Of a stretch of 64,000 nt of DNA, positions 17,741-28,740 are shown one piece after another. This stretch comes from Citrobacter sp. FP75 (GTDB lineage: Bacteria; Pseudomonadota; Gammaproteobacteria; Enterobacterales; Enterobacteriaceae), in the NCBI RefSeq assembly GCF_018342065.1, contig NZ_JAFDOE010000003.1, positions 434,001 to 498,000 of the forward strand, written 5' to 3'. The notes beneath the pieces are model-generated. The model worked only from the letters and a program-made list of their open reading frames with translations, had not been told where the DNA came from and did not search any database. Position 1 is the first letter of the stretch. Each line of letters begins with the position of its first letter. A program made the translations under genes and the position numbers.

Positions 17741-18628
17741 TTATAATTCATTTTCGATCAAGAAGAGAAGCGATTCGAATCCGTGAAAATTAATCTGGTT
17801 TGATATTATATCTCTGACAACCGGCTTGGCTTTCCAGGCAACGCCTGTTCCAGCATGTGTTAGCATGGGAATATCGTTGGCGCCATCACCACAGGCGATA
17901 ATATGATGCTGTGGTATATGCAGTGTATCGGCAAGCTTGATCAACGTTGTCTTTTTGTGTTCGGCGTTCATGATGGGAAGGGAGATATTATCCGTCAGGG
18001 CATTATTTATGACTTCAACGGTGTTGGAAAAAGCATAGTCCAGCTGGTATTTTTCCTGAAGTCGGTGAGTGAAAATATCCAGACCACCGGAAATAATTGC
18101 GGTTTTAAAACCTTTCGCCTTGAGGAGCGGCAAAATTGTGGTGATGCCGGGGGAGGCGGTCATACGGTCGCATACCGCATTAAGCACATCGACAGGCGTC
18201 CCCTTTAGCATTCCGATACGGCGGGTAAAACTGCTATTGAAATCCAGTTTTCCTTCCATTGCCTGCTGAGTCAGTTCCGCTATCTGCTCAGAGATACCCA
18301 GAGTTCGGGCTATTTCATCGACACCTTCTTCCTCAACAAATGTTGAATCCATGTCAAAAGCGACAATTCCGTTCGCTGGGATGATTTGGGGCTTAATGAA
18401 AAAATCAAACTGCTGAGCGAATGATGTGGCTCTGAGTTCTATAGATATATCATGTGTGAATATTTCATCAGGTATAGAAAGCTTTAAGTATGTTTTATTG
18501 ATTGAACTTATATATAACGGTTCCAGAGAGCAGTGATTGTGTTTTGTATTTGTATTGAGAAAAGTATTTTGCAGCCACGCCTGAAGTTTTTCAGGATCTT
18601 TTTTGGTGATGAAATAAATAATTGCCAT
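17741..18628 (-). CDS. SerB-like phosphoserine phosphatase (second, accessory copy type)
   Basis: 295-residue HAD-superfamily enzyme. Motif I is AFDMDSTFVEEEGVDEIA (nucleophile D92, acid/base D94), motif II IISGGLDIF (S180), lysine at K225/K226 and motif III/IV GDGANDIPM (D248, D252). The cap region SSFTRRIGMLKG resembles the serine-binding loop of SerB. An N-terminal extension of about 80 residues resembles the degenerate ACT-like region of E. coli SerB. The chromosomal biosynthetic serB is elsewhere in relatives, so this is an extra copy. Low GC compared with neighbours suggests transfer. It forms a pair with the OPA transporter and faces the serine dehydratase pair. Confidence 0.85.
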   Translation of the reverse strand: MAIIYFITKKDPEKLQAWLQNTFLNTNTKHNHCSLEPLYISSINKTYLKLSIPDEIFTHDISIELRATSFAQQFDFFIKPQIIPANGIVAFDMDSTFVEEEGVDEIARTLGISEQIAELTQQAMEGKLDFNSSFTRRIGMLKGTPVDVLNAVCDRMTASPGITTILPLLKAKGFKTAIISGGLDIFTHRLQEKYQLDYAFSNTVEVINNALTDNISLPIMNAEHKKTTLIKLADTLHIPQHHIIACGDGANDIPMLTHAGTGVAWKAKPVVRDIISNQINFHGFESLLFLIENEL

Positions 18629-18851
18629 TATGCCACTCCTGTTAACTGGGGGTTATTGTAGTGGAGGGGAGATGGCTATTGAATCCGGCTTAATCACAGA
18701 TGTGAATGTTAAAGAAAAGATAAAATAGTATTGTTTTTCATACCGAAAAATAAAGGCGTGAGAAAAGTATCATTTTTGATATGCTAATCACGGTCTGCTG
18801 TTGTCAGAGGTATACGCTGTTATTTTTAACAGGGAAGTGAGAGATATAAAA
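18629..18851. promoter_or_regulatory. Divergent control region of the serine module
   Basis: 222-bp AT-rich region between the phosphatase and dehydratase starts, presumably with two back-to-back promoters. It holds a short dyad TCACA-GA-TGTGA at 18694-18705. The XRE regulator of the plus-strand pair is a plausible binder. I found no convincing CRP site. Confidence 0.45.
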
Positions 18852-20234
18852 ATGGAGAGTTGTGTTGATATTTTCAAAATTGTCATTGGTCCTTCCAGTT
18901 CAAGAACCGTCGGACCGATGCGTGCTGCGTTTAATTTCATTTCACAATTAAAGCAGCAAGAGACCTTGTCGCTGACGCGGAAGATTGATGTTGAGTTATA
19001 CGGCGCACTTTCGTTAAGCCGCAAGTGTCATAACGTTGATATCGCGCTTTATCTCGGGTTAATGGGCAATCAGCCGGATGATGTTGATTTACGTCTACAG
19101 ATGGACGCGATTAAACGTGCGGAACATGAAGGCTCTCTGGTTCTGTCTCCAGGCGTTACCGTAACGATCTCAATTTTGTCTAACCCGCAGCCGCATTCCG
19201 GGCATCCTTATGCGATGACCTTTCGCGCCAGAGATGGTTTTTTTACGCTGTATGAAGAAACTTGGTTTTCAACCGGCGCCGGCCAGGTTCGCAAACTCGG
19301 CGAGCCGGTCCCGGTGAAACCTGAGCGCATAGCGGCGTTCCCATTTGCCTTTCGCAACGCGGAGCAGTTGCAGACACTGTGCCAGCATAACGGACTATCC
19401 GTTGCGGCGTTAATGATGAAAAATGAGCTGCGGGTGCATTCTCAGACCGCATTGCAGGAGCATTTTACGCAGATATGGGCGGCGATGAAGCAGGCGGTCC
19501 ATCGCGGTCTGCATACTGAGGGGCTGCTGCCTGGGCCGTATCAGGTTCCGCGCAGGGCTTGTGCGTTGCATAAATCACTGGCGATGAAACCTACCGCGAA
19601 CGATTTTCTTACTCACCTCAACTGGGTGAATGCGTTTGCGATTGCTGTTAGCGAAGAAAACGCGGCAGGCGGGATGGTTGTTACAGCCCCGACCAATGGC
19701 GCAAGCGGCATTATCCCGGCGGTGCTCTGCTGGTACGATAAATTTGTCTGCGAACTGGATAGCGCGTCGGTTATCCGTTTTTTCCTCACTGCGGGCGCCG
19801 TCGCCCTGTTGTTCAAACAGAATGCATCTATCTTGGGTTCGGAGGTCGGGTGTCAGGGGGAAATCGGCGTGGCGTGCTCAATGGCCGCAGCGGGGTTAGC
19901 TGAACTGATGGGCGCTTCTGTTGGACAGGTACTGAACGCCGCAGAAATCGCCATGGAGCACCATCTGGGCCTGACCTGCGATCCGGTCGGTGGGCAGGTA
20001 CAAATTCCTTGTGTTGAGCGCAACGCCATTTCGTCCGTAAAAGCGATCAACGCCGCGACCATGGCGATGAGTCGTGTCAGTGAGCCGTGTGTTTCACTGG
20101 ATGAGGTGATTGCCGCTATGTATGAAACGGGTAAGGACATGAGCGCGAAATATCGCGAAACGTATCATGGCTGCCTCGGGAAAATTCAACCGAGAAAAAG
20201 GGGAGGGAGGCATGAAATATCACACCATGAATAA
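18852..20234 (+). CDS. SdaA/SdaB-like iron-sulfur serine dehydratase, motif-variant
   Basis: 460-residue single-chain L-serine ammonia-lyase (type 2: beta domain about 1-150, alpha domain about 190-440), expected to give pyruvate and ammonia in the cytoplasm. The three cysteines of the 4Fe-4S cluster are present: C334 (GCQGE), C376 (TCDPV), C387 (IPCVERN). Odd: the N-terminal signature GPSSSHTVGPM reads [11 protein letters not shown] (His to Arg at 18), and the GKGHHTD loop reads RKCHNVD. Both motifs lie at the active site of SdaA, so substrate may differ. Start chosen at an ATG that matches the SdaA N-terminus; the 17 codons upstream do not. The stop overlaps the next gene by 23 bp. Confidence 0.85.
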   Translation: MESCVDIFKIVIGPSSSRTVGPMRAAFNFISQLKQQETLSLTRKIDVELYGALSLSRKCHNVDIALYLGLMGNQPDDVDLRLQMDAIKRAEHEGSLVLSPGVTVTISILSNPQPHSGHPYAMTFRARDGFFTLYEETWFSTGAGQVRKLGEPVPVKPERIAAFPFAFRNAEQLQTLCQHNGLSVAALMMKNELRVHSQTALQEHFTQIWAAMKQAVHRGLHTEGLLPGPYQVPRRACALHKSLAMKPTANDFLTHLNWVNAFAIAVSEENAAGGMVVTAPTNGASGIIPAVLCWYDKFVCELDSASVIRFFLTAGAVALLFKQNASILGSEVGCQGEIGVACSMAAAGLAELMGASVGQVLNAAEIAMEHHLGLTCDPVGGQVQIPCVERNAISSVKAINAATMAMSRVSEPCVSLDEVIAAMYETGKDMSAKYRETYHGCLGKIQPRKRGGRHEISHHE

Positions 20235-20601
20235 CGATGAAATTATCCTGTCACTCTGTTCGCGTATTAAGGAGACGCGGATTTCGCTAGCGCTGACGCA
20301 ACAGCAGCTTGCCGACAATGCGCAGGTAGGGATCGCCACCATTAAACGCGTTGAGAAAGGAAGTGGCCTGAATCTGGATACGCTTATCTCACTGCTTCGG
20401 GCGCTGAATAAACTGCATCATCTGGATGCAATCTTATTCGAGTCTGAAATGCGAAATTTTAACGAAGGCCATGAGGGGGGCGAAAATACGGGACGATTGC
20501 AGGTACGCCAACAGGCTGCTGATTTAAATCGTAAAGCATCCGCGCCGCAATCCGAGGATATGAGCTACAGCGCGGCGATGGAAAATACGTTGTATTGGTG
20601 A
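20212..20601 (+). CDS. XRE-family HTH regulator
   Basis: 129 residues with an N-terminal HTH (about residues 14-67; LALTQQQLADNAQVGIATIK), a classical lambda-Cro type DNA-binding domain, and a 50-residue polar C-terminal tail. The ATG at 20212 overlaps the dehydratase gene by 23 bp and follows AGGGAGG, so the two are translationally coupled. It is the only regulator in the transporter-phosphatase-dehydratase block and is the likely controller. Ends 1 bp before the convergent yeiG stop. Effector unknown. Confidence 0.88.
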   Translation: MKYHTMNNDEIILSLCSRIKETRISLALTQQQLADNAQVGIATIKRVEKGSGLNLDTLISLLRALNKLHHLDAILFESEMRNFNEGHEGGENTGRLQVRQQAADLNRKASAPQSEDMSYSAAMENTLYW

Positions 20602-21759
<1,158 letters not shown>

Positions 21760-22428
21760 ATGTCATCACTCAGTAAAGAAGCGGCCCTGGTTCATGAAGC
21801 GCTGGTTGCGCGTGGTCTCGAAACCCCGCTGCGCCCGCCCGTGCAAGAGATGGATAACGAAACGCGCAAACGTCTTATCTCCGGCCATATGACCGAGATT
21901 ATGCAATTGCTCAATCTCGATTTGAGCGATGACAGCCTGATGGAAACTCCACATCGCATTGCGAAAATGTATGTCGATGAGATTTTCTCTGGCCTCGATT
22001 ACGCCAATTTCCCGAAAATCACCGTCATTGAAAACAAAATGAAGGTTGACGAGATGGTCACGGTGCGTGATATCACGCTGACCAGCACCTGCGAACATCA
22101 CTTTGTCACCATCGATGGCAAAGCGACGGTGGCGTACATCCCGAAAGATTCAGTTATTGGTCTGTCAAAGATTAACCGCATTGTGCAATTCTTCGCCCAG
22201 CGTCCGCAGGTGCAGGAGCGTCTGACCCAGCAAATTCTTACCGCGCTGCAAACGCTGCTGGGGACGAATAATGTGGCGGTGTCGATTGATGCGGTGCATT
22301 ACTGCGTGAAAGCGCGCGGCATTCGTGATGCGACCAGTGCGACTACCACCACCTCACTGGGTGGATTATTTAAGTCCAGCCAGAATACGCGTCAGGAATT
22401 CCTGCGCGCTGTACGTCACCATAACTGA
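21760..22428 (+). CDS. folE: GTP cyclohydrolase I
   Basis: Makes 7,8-dihydroneopterin triphosphate from GTP, the first step of folate synthesis. 222 residues, full length. Zinc-site motif [11 protein letters not shown] (residues about 111-121), [10 protein letters not shown], the second zinc cysteine in HYCVKARGI, and the C-terminal TTTSLGG. A close match to E. coli FolE. Followed after 14 bp by yeiB, as in E. coli. Confidence 0.98.
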   Translation: MSSLSKEAALVHEALVARGLETPLRPPVQEMDNETRKRLISGHMTEIMQLLNLDLSDDSLMETPHRIAKMYVDEIFSGLDYANFPKITVIENKMKVDEMVTVRDITLTSTCEHHFVTIDGKATVAYIPKDSVIGLSKINRIVQFFAQRPQVQERLTQQILTALQTLLGTNNVAVSIDAVHYCVKARGIRDATSATTTTSLGGLFKSSQNTRQEFLRAVRHHN

Positions 22429-22442
22429 CCAGGACAGGGACC

Positions 22443-23600
22443 ATGGAGCGTAATGTCACGCTGGATTTTATTCGTGGCGTCGCCATCCTCGGTATCCTGC
22501 TTCTCAATATCAGCGCCTTTGGTTTGCCAAAGGCGGCATATCTCAATCCGGCCTGGGCTGGCAGCATTACCTTATCGGACGCCTGGACCTGGGCGGTGCT
22601 CGATCTCTTCGCGCAGGTAAAATTCCTCACGCTGTTCGCTCTGCTATTTGGCGCGGGCCTGCAAATGCTGCTCCCGCGCGGTAAACGCTGGATCCAGTCG
22701 CGACTGACACTGCTGGTCTTATTGGGCTTTATTCACGGCTTACTCTTCTGGGATGGTGATATCCTGCTGGCGTATGGCTTAATCGGCCTGATTTGCTGGC
22801 GGCTGATCCGCGATGCTCCCTCGGTAAAAAGTCTGTTTAATACTGGCGTGCTGCTCTATCTGGTGGGTGTTGGCGTACTGCTGTTGCTGGGCGTTATCTC
22901 CGGGAGTGAAACCAGCCGGGCCTGGACGCCGGATGCCTCCGCGTTGCTGTATGAAAAATACTGGAAGATTAATGGCGGCATGGAAGCGGTCAGTAATCGC
23001 GTGGATATGCTGTCGAACAGTCTGCTGGCGCTGGGGGCGCAGTACGGCTGGCAGCTGGCAGGAATGATGCTGCTTGGTGCGGCATTGATGCGCAGTGGCT
23101 GGCTGAAAGGCCAGTACAGCTTGCGGCATTATCGACGTACAGGGTTGCTGCTGGTGGCGACAGGAATAGTCATTAATCTGCCTGCGGTTATGCTGCAGTG
23201 GCATCTGGACTGGGCGTATCGCTGGTGTGCCTTCCTGTTACAAGCTCCGCGTGAACTGAGCGCGCCGTTTCAGACCGTCGGCTACGCTGCTTTGATGTTT
23301 GGTTTTTGGCCGCAGCTGAGTCGCTTTAAAATGGTTATCGCTATTGCCTGTGTAGGGCGCATGGCGCTGACCAATTATCTGTTGCAGACGCTTATCTGCA
23401 CCACGCTGTTTTATCAGTTCGGCTTATTTATGCAATTTGACCGGCTGACACTGCTATTTTTCGTAATTCCTGTCTGGGCTGTTAACCTGCTTTTCTCTGT
23501 CATTTGGCTACGTTTCTATCGGCAGGGGCCGGTAGAGTGGCTATGGCGTCAATTAACCCTGCGTGCTGCCGGGACATCATTACCGCGAACATCCAGATAA
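22443..23600 (+). CDS. yeiB: DUF418 family inner-membrane protein YeiB
   Basis: 385-residue polytopic protein (about nine spans) with the N-terminal DFIRGVAILGILLLN motif and the DUF418 region (QTVGYAALMFGFWPQLS, GRMALTNYLLQT) near the C-terminus. Function is unknown; the family includes putative acyltransferase-related membrane proteins. Probably co-transcribed with folE. A GalS-type control region follows. Confidence 0.93.
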   Translation: MERNVTLDFIRGVAILGILLLNISAFGLPKAAYLNPAWAGSITLSDAWTWAVLDLFAQVKFLTLFALLFGAGLQMLLPRGKRWIQSRLTLLVLLGFIHGLLFWDGDILLAYGLIGLICWRLIRDAPSVKSLFNTGVLLYLVGVGVLLLLGVISGSETSRAWTPDASALLYEKYWKINGGMEAVSNRVDMLSNSLLALGAQYGWQLAGMMLLGAALMRSGWLKGQYSLRHYRRTGLLLVATGIVINLPAVMLQWHLDWAYRWCAFLLQAPRELSAPFQTVGYAALMFGFWPQLSRFKMVIAIACVGRMALTNYLLQTLICTTLFYQFGLFMQFDRLTLLFFVIPVWAVNLLFSVIWLRFYRQGPVEWLWRQLTLRAAGTSLPRTSR

Positions 23601-23744
23601 CGATCTGGATCACATTCATTAACAAAATGGATGTAACCGTTTTCATTCCTGTGACATGACTCACGCAGTCCTGTACCTCGTGCTGACAAAATAGCCAGAC
23701 TGGGGTGTCCGTGGGCAACCGCAATCTTAAACAGGGCAGTGAAT
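23601..23744. promoter_or_regulatory. galS promoter region with GalR/GalS operator
   Basis: Contains ATGTAACCGTTTTCAT at 23631-23646, a good match to the GalR/GalS operator GTGNAANCGNTTNCAC, and an upstream GATCTGGATCACATT (about 23602-23616) that resembles half a CRP site. This fits autoregulation of galS with cAMP-CRP activation. Confidence 0.65.
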
Positions 23745-24767
23745 ATGGTAACCATACGTGATGTGGCACGGCAGTCTGGCGTTTCTGTAGCGACGGTTTC
23801 CCGGGTACTGAATAACAGTGCGCTGGTGAGTCCTGACACCCGTGAAGCGGTAATGAAGGCAGTGACGTTGTTGGGCTACCGACCCAATGCCAATGCGCAA
23901 GCGCTGGCGACGCAGGTGAGCGACACCATTGGGGTCGTGGTGATGGATGTATCCGATGCTTTTTTTGGCGCGCTGGTAAAAGCCGTGGATCTGGTGGCCC
24001 AGCAGCATCAGAAATATGTGCTGATTGGCAACAGTTACCACGAAGCTGAAAAAGAACGTCATGCCATTGAAGTCCTGATCCGCCAACGTTGTAATGCCTT
24101 GATTGTTCACTCAAAAGCGTTGAGCGATCGCGAGCTCAGTGAGTTTATGGAAAGCATCCCGGGCATGGTGCTCATTAATCGCATCGTCCCGGGTTACGCC
24201 CATCGCTGCGTCTGTCTGGACAATATCAGCGGGGCCAAAATGGCGACCCGCATGCTGCTCAATAACGGGCATCAACGTATCGGCTACCTGGCGTCAAGTC
24301 ACCGTATTGAAGATGATGCGATGCGCAAAGAGGGCTGGATGAGCGCGTTGCAAGAACACGGCATTACGCCAGCGGAAAGCTGGGTGGGTACCGGTGCACC
24401 TGATATGCCGGGGGGAGAGTCAGCGATGGTGGAACTGCTGGGGCGCAATTTGCAGCTGACGGCGGTCTTCGCCTACAACGACAATATGGCCGCCGGTGCG
24501 CTGACGGCGTTGAAAGACAATGGCATCGCTATTCCATTACATTTGTCTATCATTGGTTTCGATGACATCCCCATTGCCCGTTACACCGACCCTCAGTTGA
24601 CCACCGTGCGCTATCCTATTGCGTCAATGGCGAAAATGGCGACAGAGCTTGCACTGCAAGGCGCGGCGGGCACGCTGGACCCGGCAGCAACGCACTGTTT
24701 TATGCCGACGCTGGTGCGGCGTCATTCTGTGGCGTTGCGGCAGAATGCGGCATCGATCACTAACTGA
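23745..24767 (+). CDS. galS: LacI-family repressor GalS (mgl repressor)
   Basis: 340 residues, controlling galactose uptake and use genes; galactose or fucose is the inducer. The N-terminal HTH ([23 protein letters not shown]) and hinge are followed by a LacI effector domain (RIGYLASSH..., [33 protein letters not shown]). The ATG at 23745 matches the E. coli start; an in-frame GTG six bases upstream is less likely. Upstream of the mglBAC operon it controls, in the same orientation. Confidence 0.97.
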   Translation: MVTIRDVARQSGVSVATVSRVLNNSALVSPDTREAVMKAVTLLGYRPNANAQALATQVSDTIGVVVMDVSDAFFGALVKAVDLVAQQHQKYVLIGNSYHEAEKERHAIEVLIRQRCNALIVHSKALSDRELSEFMESIPGMVLINRIVPGYAHRCVCLDNISGAKMATRMLLNNGHQRIGYLASSHRIEDDAMRKEGWMSALQEHGITPAESWVGTGAPDMPGGESAMVELLGRNLQLTAVFAYNDNMAAGALTALKDNGIAIPLHLSIIGFDDIPIARYTDPQLTTVRYPIASMAKMATELALQGAAGTLDPAATHCFMPTLVRRHSVALRQNAASITN

Positions 24768-24779
24768 TAATGTCACCTG

Positions 24780-24813
24780 ATGTAACCGCTTTCAATCTGT
24801 GAGTAAATTCACA
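24780..24813. promoter_or_regulatory. GalS operator and CRP site of the mgl operon
   Basis: ATGTAACCGCTTTCAA at 24780-24795 matches the GalR/GalS operator. Two bases on, TGTGA-GTAAAT-TCACA at 24798-24813 is a perfect palindromic CRP half-site pair. Both lie about 250 bp upstream of mglB. The nearness of repressor and activator sites matches the E. coli mgl control. Confidence 0.8.
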
Positions 24814-25063
24814 GTATCTTAACAATGCGATAGCTATGATGACACTGTTTGCTGCGCTGTAACTACTATGTAACGGTGAATAATCACTTTCATCGAGGTA
24901 TAGGCGTCTTAAACAATAATTAAAGCCTGTTTTTGGAGCGTTGCCAGACACGGAAGAAATATTTTTAAAAGTGAGCTTCGGCGTTCAGTAACAGTTAAGT
25001 AACGTTCTGCCCCGCCGAGCATTTATCTCAAGTACTACCCTGCATAATAAAACCGGAGATACC

Positions 25064-26062
25064 ATGAATAAGAAGGTGTTGACCCTGTCTGCTGTAATGG
25101 CAAGCATGTTATTCGGCGCGGCTGCGCACGCTGCTGATACTCGCATTGGTGTGACGATTTATAAGTATGACGATAACTTTATGTCCGTGGTACGTAAAGC
25201 TATCGAAAAAGATGCCAAAGCGGCGCCGGATGTACAGCTGTTGATGAATGACTCCCAGAACGATCAGTCTAAACAAAACGATCAGATTGACGTGCTGCTG
25301 GCAAAAGGTGTTAAAGCCCTGGCGATCAACCTGGTTGACCCGGCTGCGGCAGGCACGGTCATTGAGAAAGCACGCGGTCAGAACGTCCCTATCGTATTCT
25401 TCAACAAAGAGCCTTCTCGCAAAGCGCTGGACAGCTATGACAAAGCCTTCTATGTCGGTACTGACTCTAAAGAATCCGGTATCATCCAGGGTGATTTGAT
25501 TGCTAAGCACTGGGCGGCAAACCCGAACTGGGATCTGAACAAAGACGGTAAAATTCAGTTTGTTCTGCTGAAAGGCGAGCCGGGACACCCGGATGCTGAA
25601 GCACGTACCACCTACGTGATTAAAGAGCTGAACGACAAAGGCATTAAAACCGAGCAGCTGCAGTTAGACACCGCCATGTGGGACACCGCTCAGGCGAAAG
25701 ATAAAGTTGATGCGTGGATGTCCGGTCCAAATGCCAACAAAATTGAAGTGGTTATCGCTAACAACGACGCCATGGCGATGGGCGCAGTTGAAGCGCTGAA
25801 AGCACACAACAAAACCAGCGTACCGGTATTTGGCGTGGATGCGCTGCCAGAAGCACTGGCACTGGTTAAATCTGGCGCGATGGCCGGTACCGTGCTGAAC
25901 GATGCTAACAACCAGGCGAAAGCCACCTTCGATCTGGCGAAAAACCTGGCTGCCGGCAAAGGTGCCGCTGATGGTACGACCTGGAAAATCGAGAATAAAA
26001 TCGTTCGTATTCCTTATGTCGGCGTCGACAAAGATAACCTGGCTGAGTTCACCAACAAGTAA
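25064..26062 (+). CDS. mglB: D-galactose/D-glucose-binding periplasmic protein
   Basis: 332 residues with a signal peptide ending AHA|ADTR (cleavage after residue 23). The mature protein binds galactose or glucose for the MglABC ABC transporter and signals to the Trg chemoreceptor. The calcium loop DLNKDGKIQ is at 157-165. Other features: [12 protein letters not shown] and NNDAMAMGA. First and most expressed gene of mglBAC. Followed by a hairpin that may reduce mglAC expression. Confidence 0.98.
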   Translation: MNKKVLTLSAVMASMLFGAAAHAADTRIGVTIYKYDDNFMSVVRKAIEKDAKAAPDVQLLMNDSQNDQSKQNDQIDVLLAKGVKALAINLVDPAAAGTVIEKARGQNVPIVFFNKEPSRKALDSYDKAFYVGTDSKESGIIQGDLIAKHWAANPNWDLNKDGKIQFVLLKGEPGHPDAEARTTYVIKELNDKGIKTEQLQLDTAMWDTAQAKDKVDAWMSGPNANKIEVVIANNDAMAMGAVEALKAHNKTSVPVFGVDALPEALALVKSGAMAGTVLNDANNQAKATFDLAKNLAAGKGAADGTTWKIENKIVRIPYVGVDKDNLAEFTNK

Positions 26063-26075
26063 TTACTCCGTCTGT

Positions 26076-26096
26076 GGGCGCAATGTCATTGCGCCC
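26076..26096 (+). terminator. mglB-mglA intergenic hairpin
   Basis: GGGCGCAAT-GTC-ATTGCGCCC perfect stem-loop in the 71-bp gap. It probably stabilises mglB mRNA or partly attenuates the operon, consistent with binding protein being needed in excess. Confidence 0.65.
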
Positions 26097-26133
26097 TTAA
26101 TAACACGCTTTGCAAGGCCAACAAGGTATAATT

Positions 26134-27654
26134 ATGGTCAGCACTAATACTCAGTCGTCAGGCGAATACTTGTTGGAAATGAGCGGCATCAACAAGTCCT
26201 TTCCCGGCGTTAAGGCTCTTGATAATGTCAATTTAAAAGTCCGCCCACACTCTATTCATGCCCTGATGGGTGAGAATGGTGCTGGAAAGTCGACATTATT
26301 AAAATGTCTTTTTGGGATCTATCAAAAAGATTCCGGCAGTATTTTATTCCAGGGTAAAGAAATCGATTTTCATTCTGCTAAAGAAGCGCTTGAAAACGGT
26401 ATCTCGATGGTACACCAGGAATTAAACCTGGTCTTACAACGTTCGGTGATGGATAACATGTGGCTGGGACGCTATCCCACCAAAGGCATGTTTGTCGATC
26501 AGGACAAAATGTACCGCGACACCAAAGCGATATTTGATGAGCTGGATATTGATATCGATCCGCGTGCGCGCGTCGGTACCTTATCTGTTTCACAAATGCA
26601 GATGATAGAAATTGCCAAAGCATTTTCGTATGACGCCAAAATCGTCATCATGGATGAACCGACCTCATCGTTAACCGAGAAAGAGGTTAATCATCTGTTC
26701 ACCATCATCCGCAAGCTGAAAGAGCGCGGATGCGGCATCGTGTATATTTCTCACAAGATGGAAGAGATCTTTCAGCTGTGCGATGAAATCACCGTACTGC
26801 GCGACGGTCAGTGGATTGCCACCCAGCCGCTGGAAGGGCTGGATATGGATAAGATCATCGCCATGATGGTGGGCCGTTCGCTGAACCAACGATTCCCGGA
26901 CAAAGAGAATACGCCAGGTGAAGTGATTTTGCAGGTGCGTAACCTGACGTCGCTGCGTCAACCGTCGATTCGTGATATCTCTTTTGATCTGCATAAAGGG
27001 GAGATCCTCGGGATTGCCGGACTGGTCGGCGCAAAACGGACCGATATCGTGGAAACCCTGTTTGGTATTCGTGAGAAATCATCGGGTACGATTACGCTCC
27101 ACGGCAAAAAAATTAATAACCACAGTGCAAATGAAGCCATTAACCATGGTTTTGCGTTGGTTACAGAAGAGCGTCGCTCAACCGGTATTTATGCCTATCT
27201 GGACATTGGATTTAACTCGTTAATCTCTAATATCCAGAACTATAAAAACAAAGTCGGCCTGTTAGATAATTCCCGCATGAAGAGCGATACCCAATGGGTT
27301 ATTGACTCAATGAGGGTGAAAACACCGGGCCATCGTACGCAAATAGGTTCCCTTTCCGGCGGTAACCAACAAAAGGTGGTTATTGGTCGTTGGTTGTTAA
27401 CGCAGCCAGAGATACTGATGCTGGATGAACCCACGCGCGGAATCGACGTCGGTGCGAAATTTGAAATTTATCAGTTAATTGCAGAACTGGCCAAAAAAGA
27501 GAAAGGGATAATTATTATTTCCTCTGAAATGCCGGAACTGCTGGGTATTACCGATCGTATTCTGGTTATGAGCAACGGTCTCGTGGCTGGAATTGTTGAC
27601 ACTAAAACAACAACGCAAAACGAAATCCTCCGTCTTGCGTCTTTGCACCTTTAA
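26134..27654 (+). CDS. mglA: Galactose/methylgalactoside ABC transporter ATPase
   Basis: 506 residues with two nucleotide-binding domains of the sugar-import ABC type. First: Walker [10 protein letters not shown], signature [15 protein letters not shown], Walker [12 protein letters not shown]. Second: degenerate Walker [10 protein letters not shown], signature [13 protein letters not shown], Walker [15 protein letters not shown]. The ATG at 26134 (MVSTNTQSS) gives the E. coli length; an upstream ATG adds 8 unsupported residues. Acts in the cytoplasm with MglC. The second site lacks the Walker lysine context, as usual in this family. Confidence 0.98.
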   Translation: MVSTNTQSSGEYLLEMSGINKSFPGVKALDNVNLKVRPHSIHALMGENGAGKSTLLKCLFGIYQKDSGSILFQGKEIDFHSAKEALENGISMVHQELNLVLQRSVMDNMWLGRYPTKGMFVDQDKMYRDTKAIFDELDIDIDPRARVGTLSVSQMQMIEIAKAFSYDAKIVIMDEPTSSLTEKEVNHLFTIIRKLKERGCGIVYISHKMEEIFQLCDEITVLRDGQWIATQPLEGLDMDKIIAMMVGRSLNQRFPDKENTPGEVILQVRNLTSLRQPSIRDISFDLHKGEILGIAGLVGAKRTDIVETLFGIREKSSGTITLHGKKINNHSANEAINHGFALVTEERRSTGIYAYLDIGFNSLISNIQNYKNKVGLLDNSRMKSDTQWVIDSMRVKTPGHRTQIGSLSGGNQQKVVIGRWLLTQPEILMLDEPTRGIDVGAKFEIYQLIAELAKKEKGIIIISSEMPELLGITDRILVMSNGLVAGIVDTKTTTQNEILRLASLHL

Positions 27655-27669
27655 GATTAGGGGCTCCTC

Positions 27670-28680
27670 ATGAGTGCGTTAAATAAGAAAAGTTTTCTTA
27701 CTTATCTGAAAGAAGGCGGAATTTACGTTGTTCTTTTAGTTCTGCTGGCCATTATTATTTTCCAGGACCCCACATTCTTAAGTTTACTAAACCTGAGTAA
27801 CATTCTGACGCAATCCTCGGTGCGTATTATTATCGCGCTGGGCGTCGCTGGGCTGATTGTCACCCAGGGGACTGACCTTTCTGCCGGGCGTCAGGTCGGC
27901 CTGGCGGCGGTGGTTGCGGCCACCTTGCTGCAATCGATGGACAACGCCAACAAAGTGTTTCCGGAAATGGCCACCATGCCGATCATCGTGGTGGTGCTGA
28001 TCGTCTGCGTCATTGGCGCTATTATCGGCCTGGTGAACGGCATCATCATTGCTTACCTGAACGTGACGCCGTTTATCACCACCCTCGGCACGATGATCAT
28101 CGTTTACGGGATTAACTCCCTGTACTACGACTTTGTCGGTGCATCGCCAATTTCTGGCTTTGACAGTGGATTCTCAACCTTTGCGCAGGGCTTTATTGCG
28201 CTGGGCAGCTTCCGACTCTCCTACATCACCTTCTATGCGCTAATTGCGGTAGCCTTTGTCTGGGTACTGTGGAACAAGACCCGCTTTGGTAAAAACATTT
28301 TTGCCATCGGCGGTAACCCGGAAGCAGCGAAAGTGTCGGGGGTTAACGTTGCGCTGAATCTGCTGATTATCTATGCACTGTCCGGGGTGTTCTACGCTTT
28401 CGGTGGTTTGCTGGAAGCAGGGCGTATCGGCTCGGCGACCAACAACCTCGGCTTTATGTATGAGCTGGATGCGATTGCAGCTTGCGTGGTTGGCGGTGTG
28501 TCGTTCAGCGGTGGGGTAGGTACTGTCTTCGGCGTGGTGACCGGTGTGATTATCTTCACCGTCATCAACTACGGTTTAACCTACATCGGCGTGAACCCCT
28601 ACTGGCAGTACATTATTAAGGGCGGCATCATCATTTTCGCGGTGGCGCTGGATTCTCTGAAATACGCACGTAAGAAATAA
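27670..28680 (+). CDS. mglC: Galactose/methylgalactoside ABC transporter permease
   Basis: 336-residue inner-membrane permease with eight to ten spans, family motifs GLIVTQGTDLSAGRQVGLAAV, NGIIIAYLNVTPFITTLGTM and GNPEAAKVSGVNV (the coupling loop to MglA), and FSGGVGTVFGVVTG. Closes the mglBAC operon, 15 bp after mglA. A bidirectional terminator follows. Confidence 0.98.
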   Translation: MSALNKKSFLTYLKEGGIYVVLLVLLAIIIFQDPTFLSLLNLSNILTQSSVRIIIALGVAGLIVTQGTDLSAGRQVGLAAVVAATLLQSMDNANKVFPEMATMPIIVVVLIVCVIGAIIGLVNGIIIAYLNVTPFITTLGTMIIVYGINSLYYDFVGASPISGFDSGFSTFAQGFIALGSFRLSYITFYALIAVAFVWVLWNKTRFGKNIFAIGGNPEAAKVSGVNVALNLLIIYALSGVFYAFGGLLEAGRIGSATNNLGFMYELDAIAACVVGGVSFSGGVGTVFGVVTGVIIFTVINYGLTYIGVNPYWQYIIKGGIIIFAVALDSLKYARKK

Positions 28681-28691
28681 TGCGATAAAAC

Positions 28692-28730
28692 AAAAATCCC
28701 GGTGCAGAGAAATTTGCACCGGGATTTTTT
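28692..28730. terminator. Bidirectional terminator, mglC/preA
   Basis: AAAAATCCCGGTGCA/TGCACCGGGATTTTTT: long GC-rich stem with A- and T-tracts on both sides. It ends mglC (+) and preA (-), which are convergent. Confidence 0.9.
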
Positions 28731-28740
28731 GTTTCTGCTG

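Noticed and set aside
18694-18705. TCACA-GA-TGTGA as a CRP site
   Set aside because: The half-sites are in the reverse order and spacing is 2 instead of 6, so it is not a CRP site; kept only as an unassigned dyad.
23500-24114. 204-codon minus-strand frame opposite yeiB/galS
   Set aside because: Runs through the galS control region and galS coding sequence on the wrong strand; no features.
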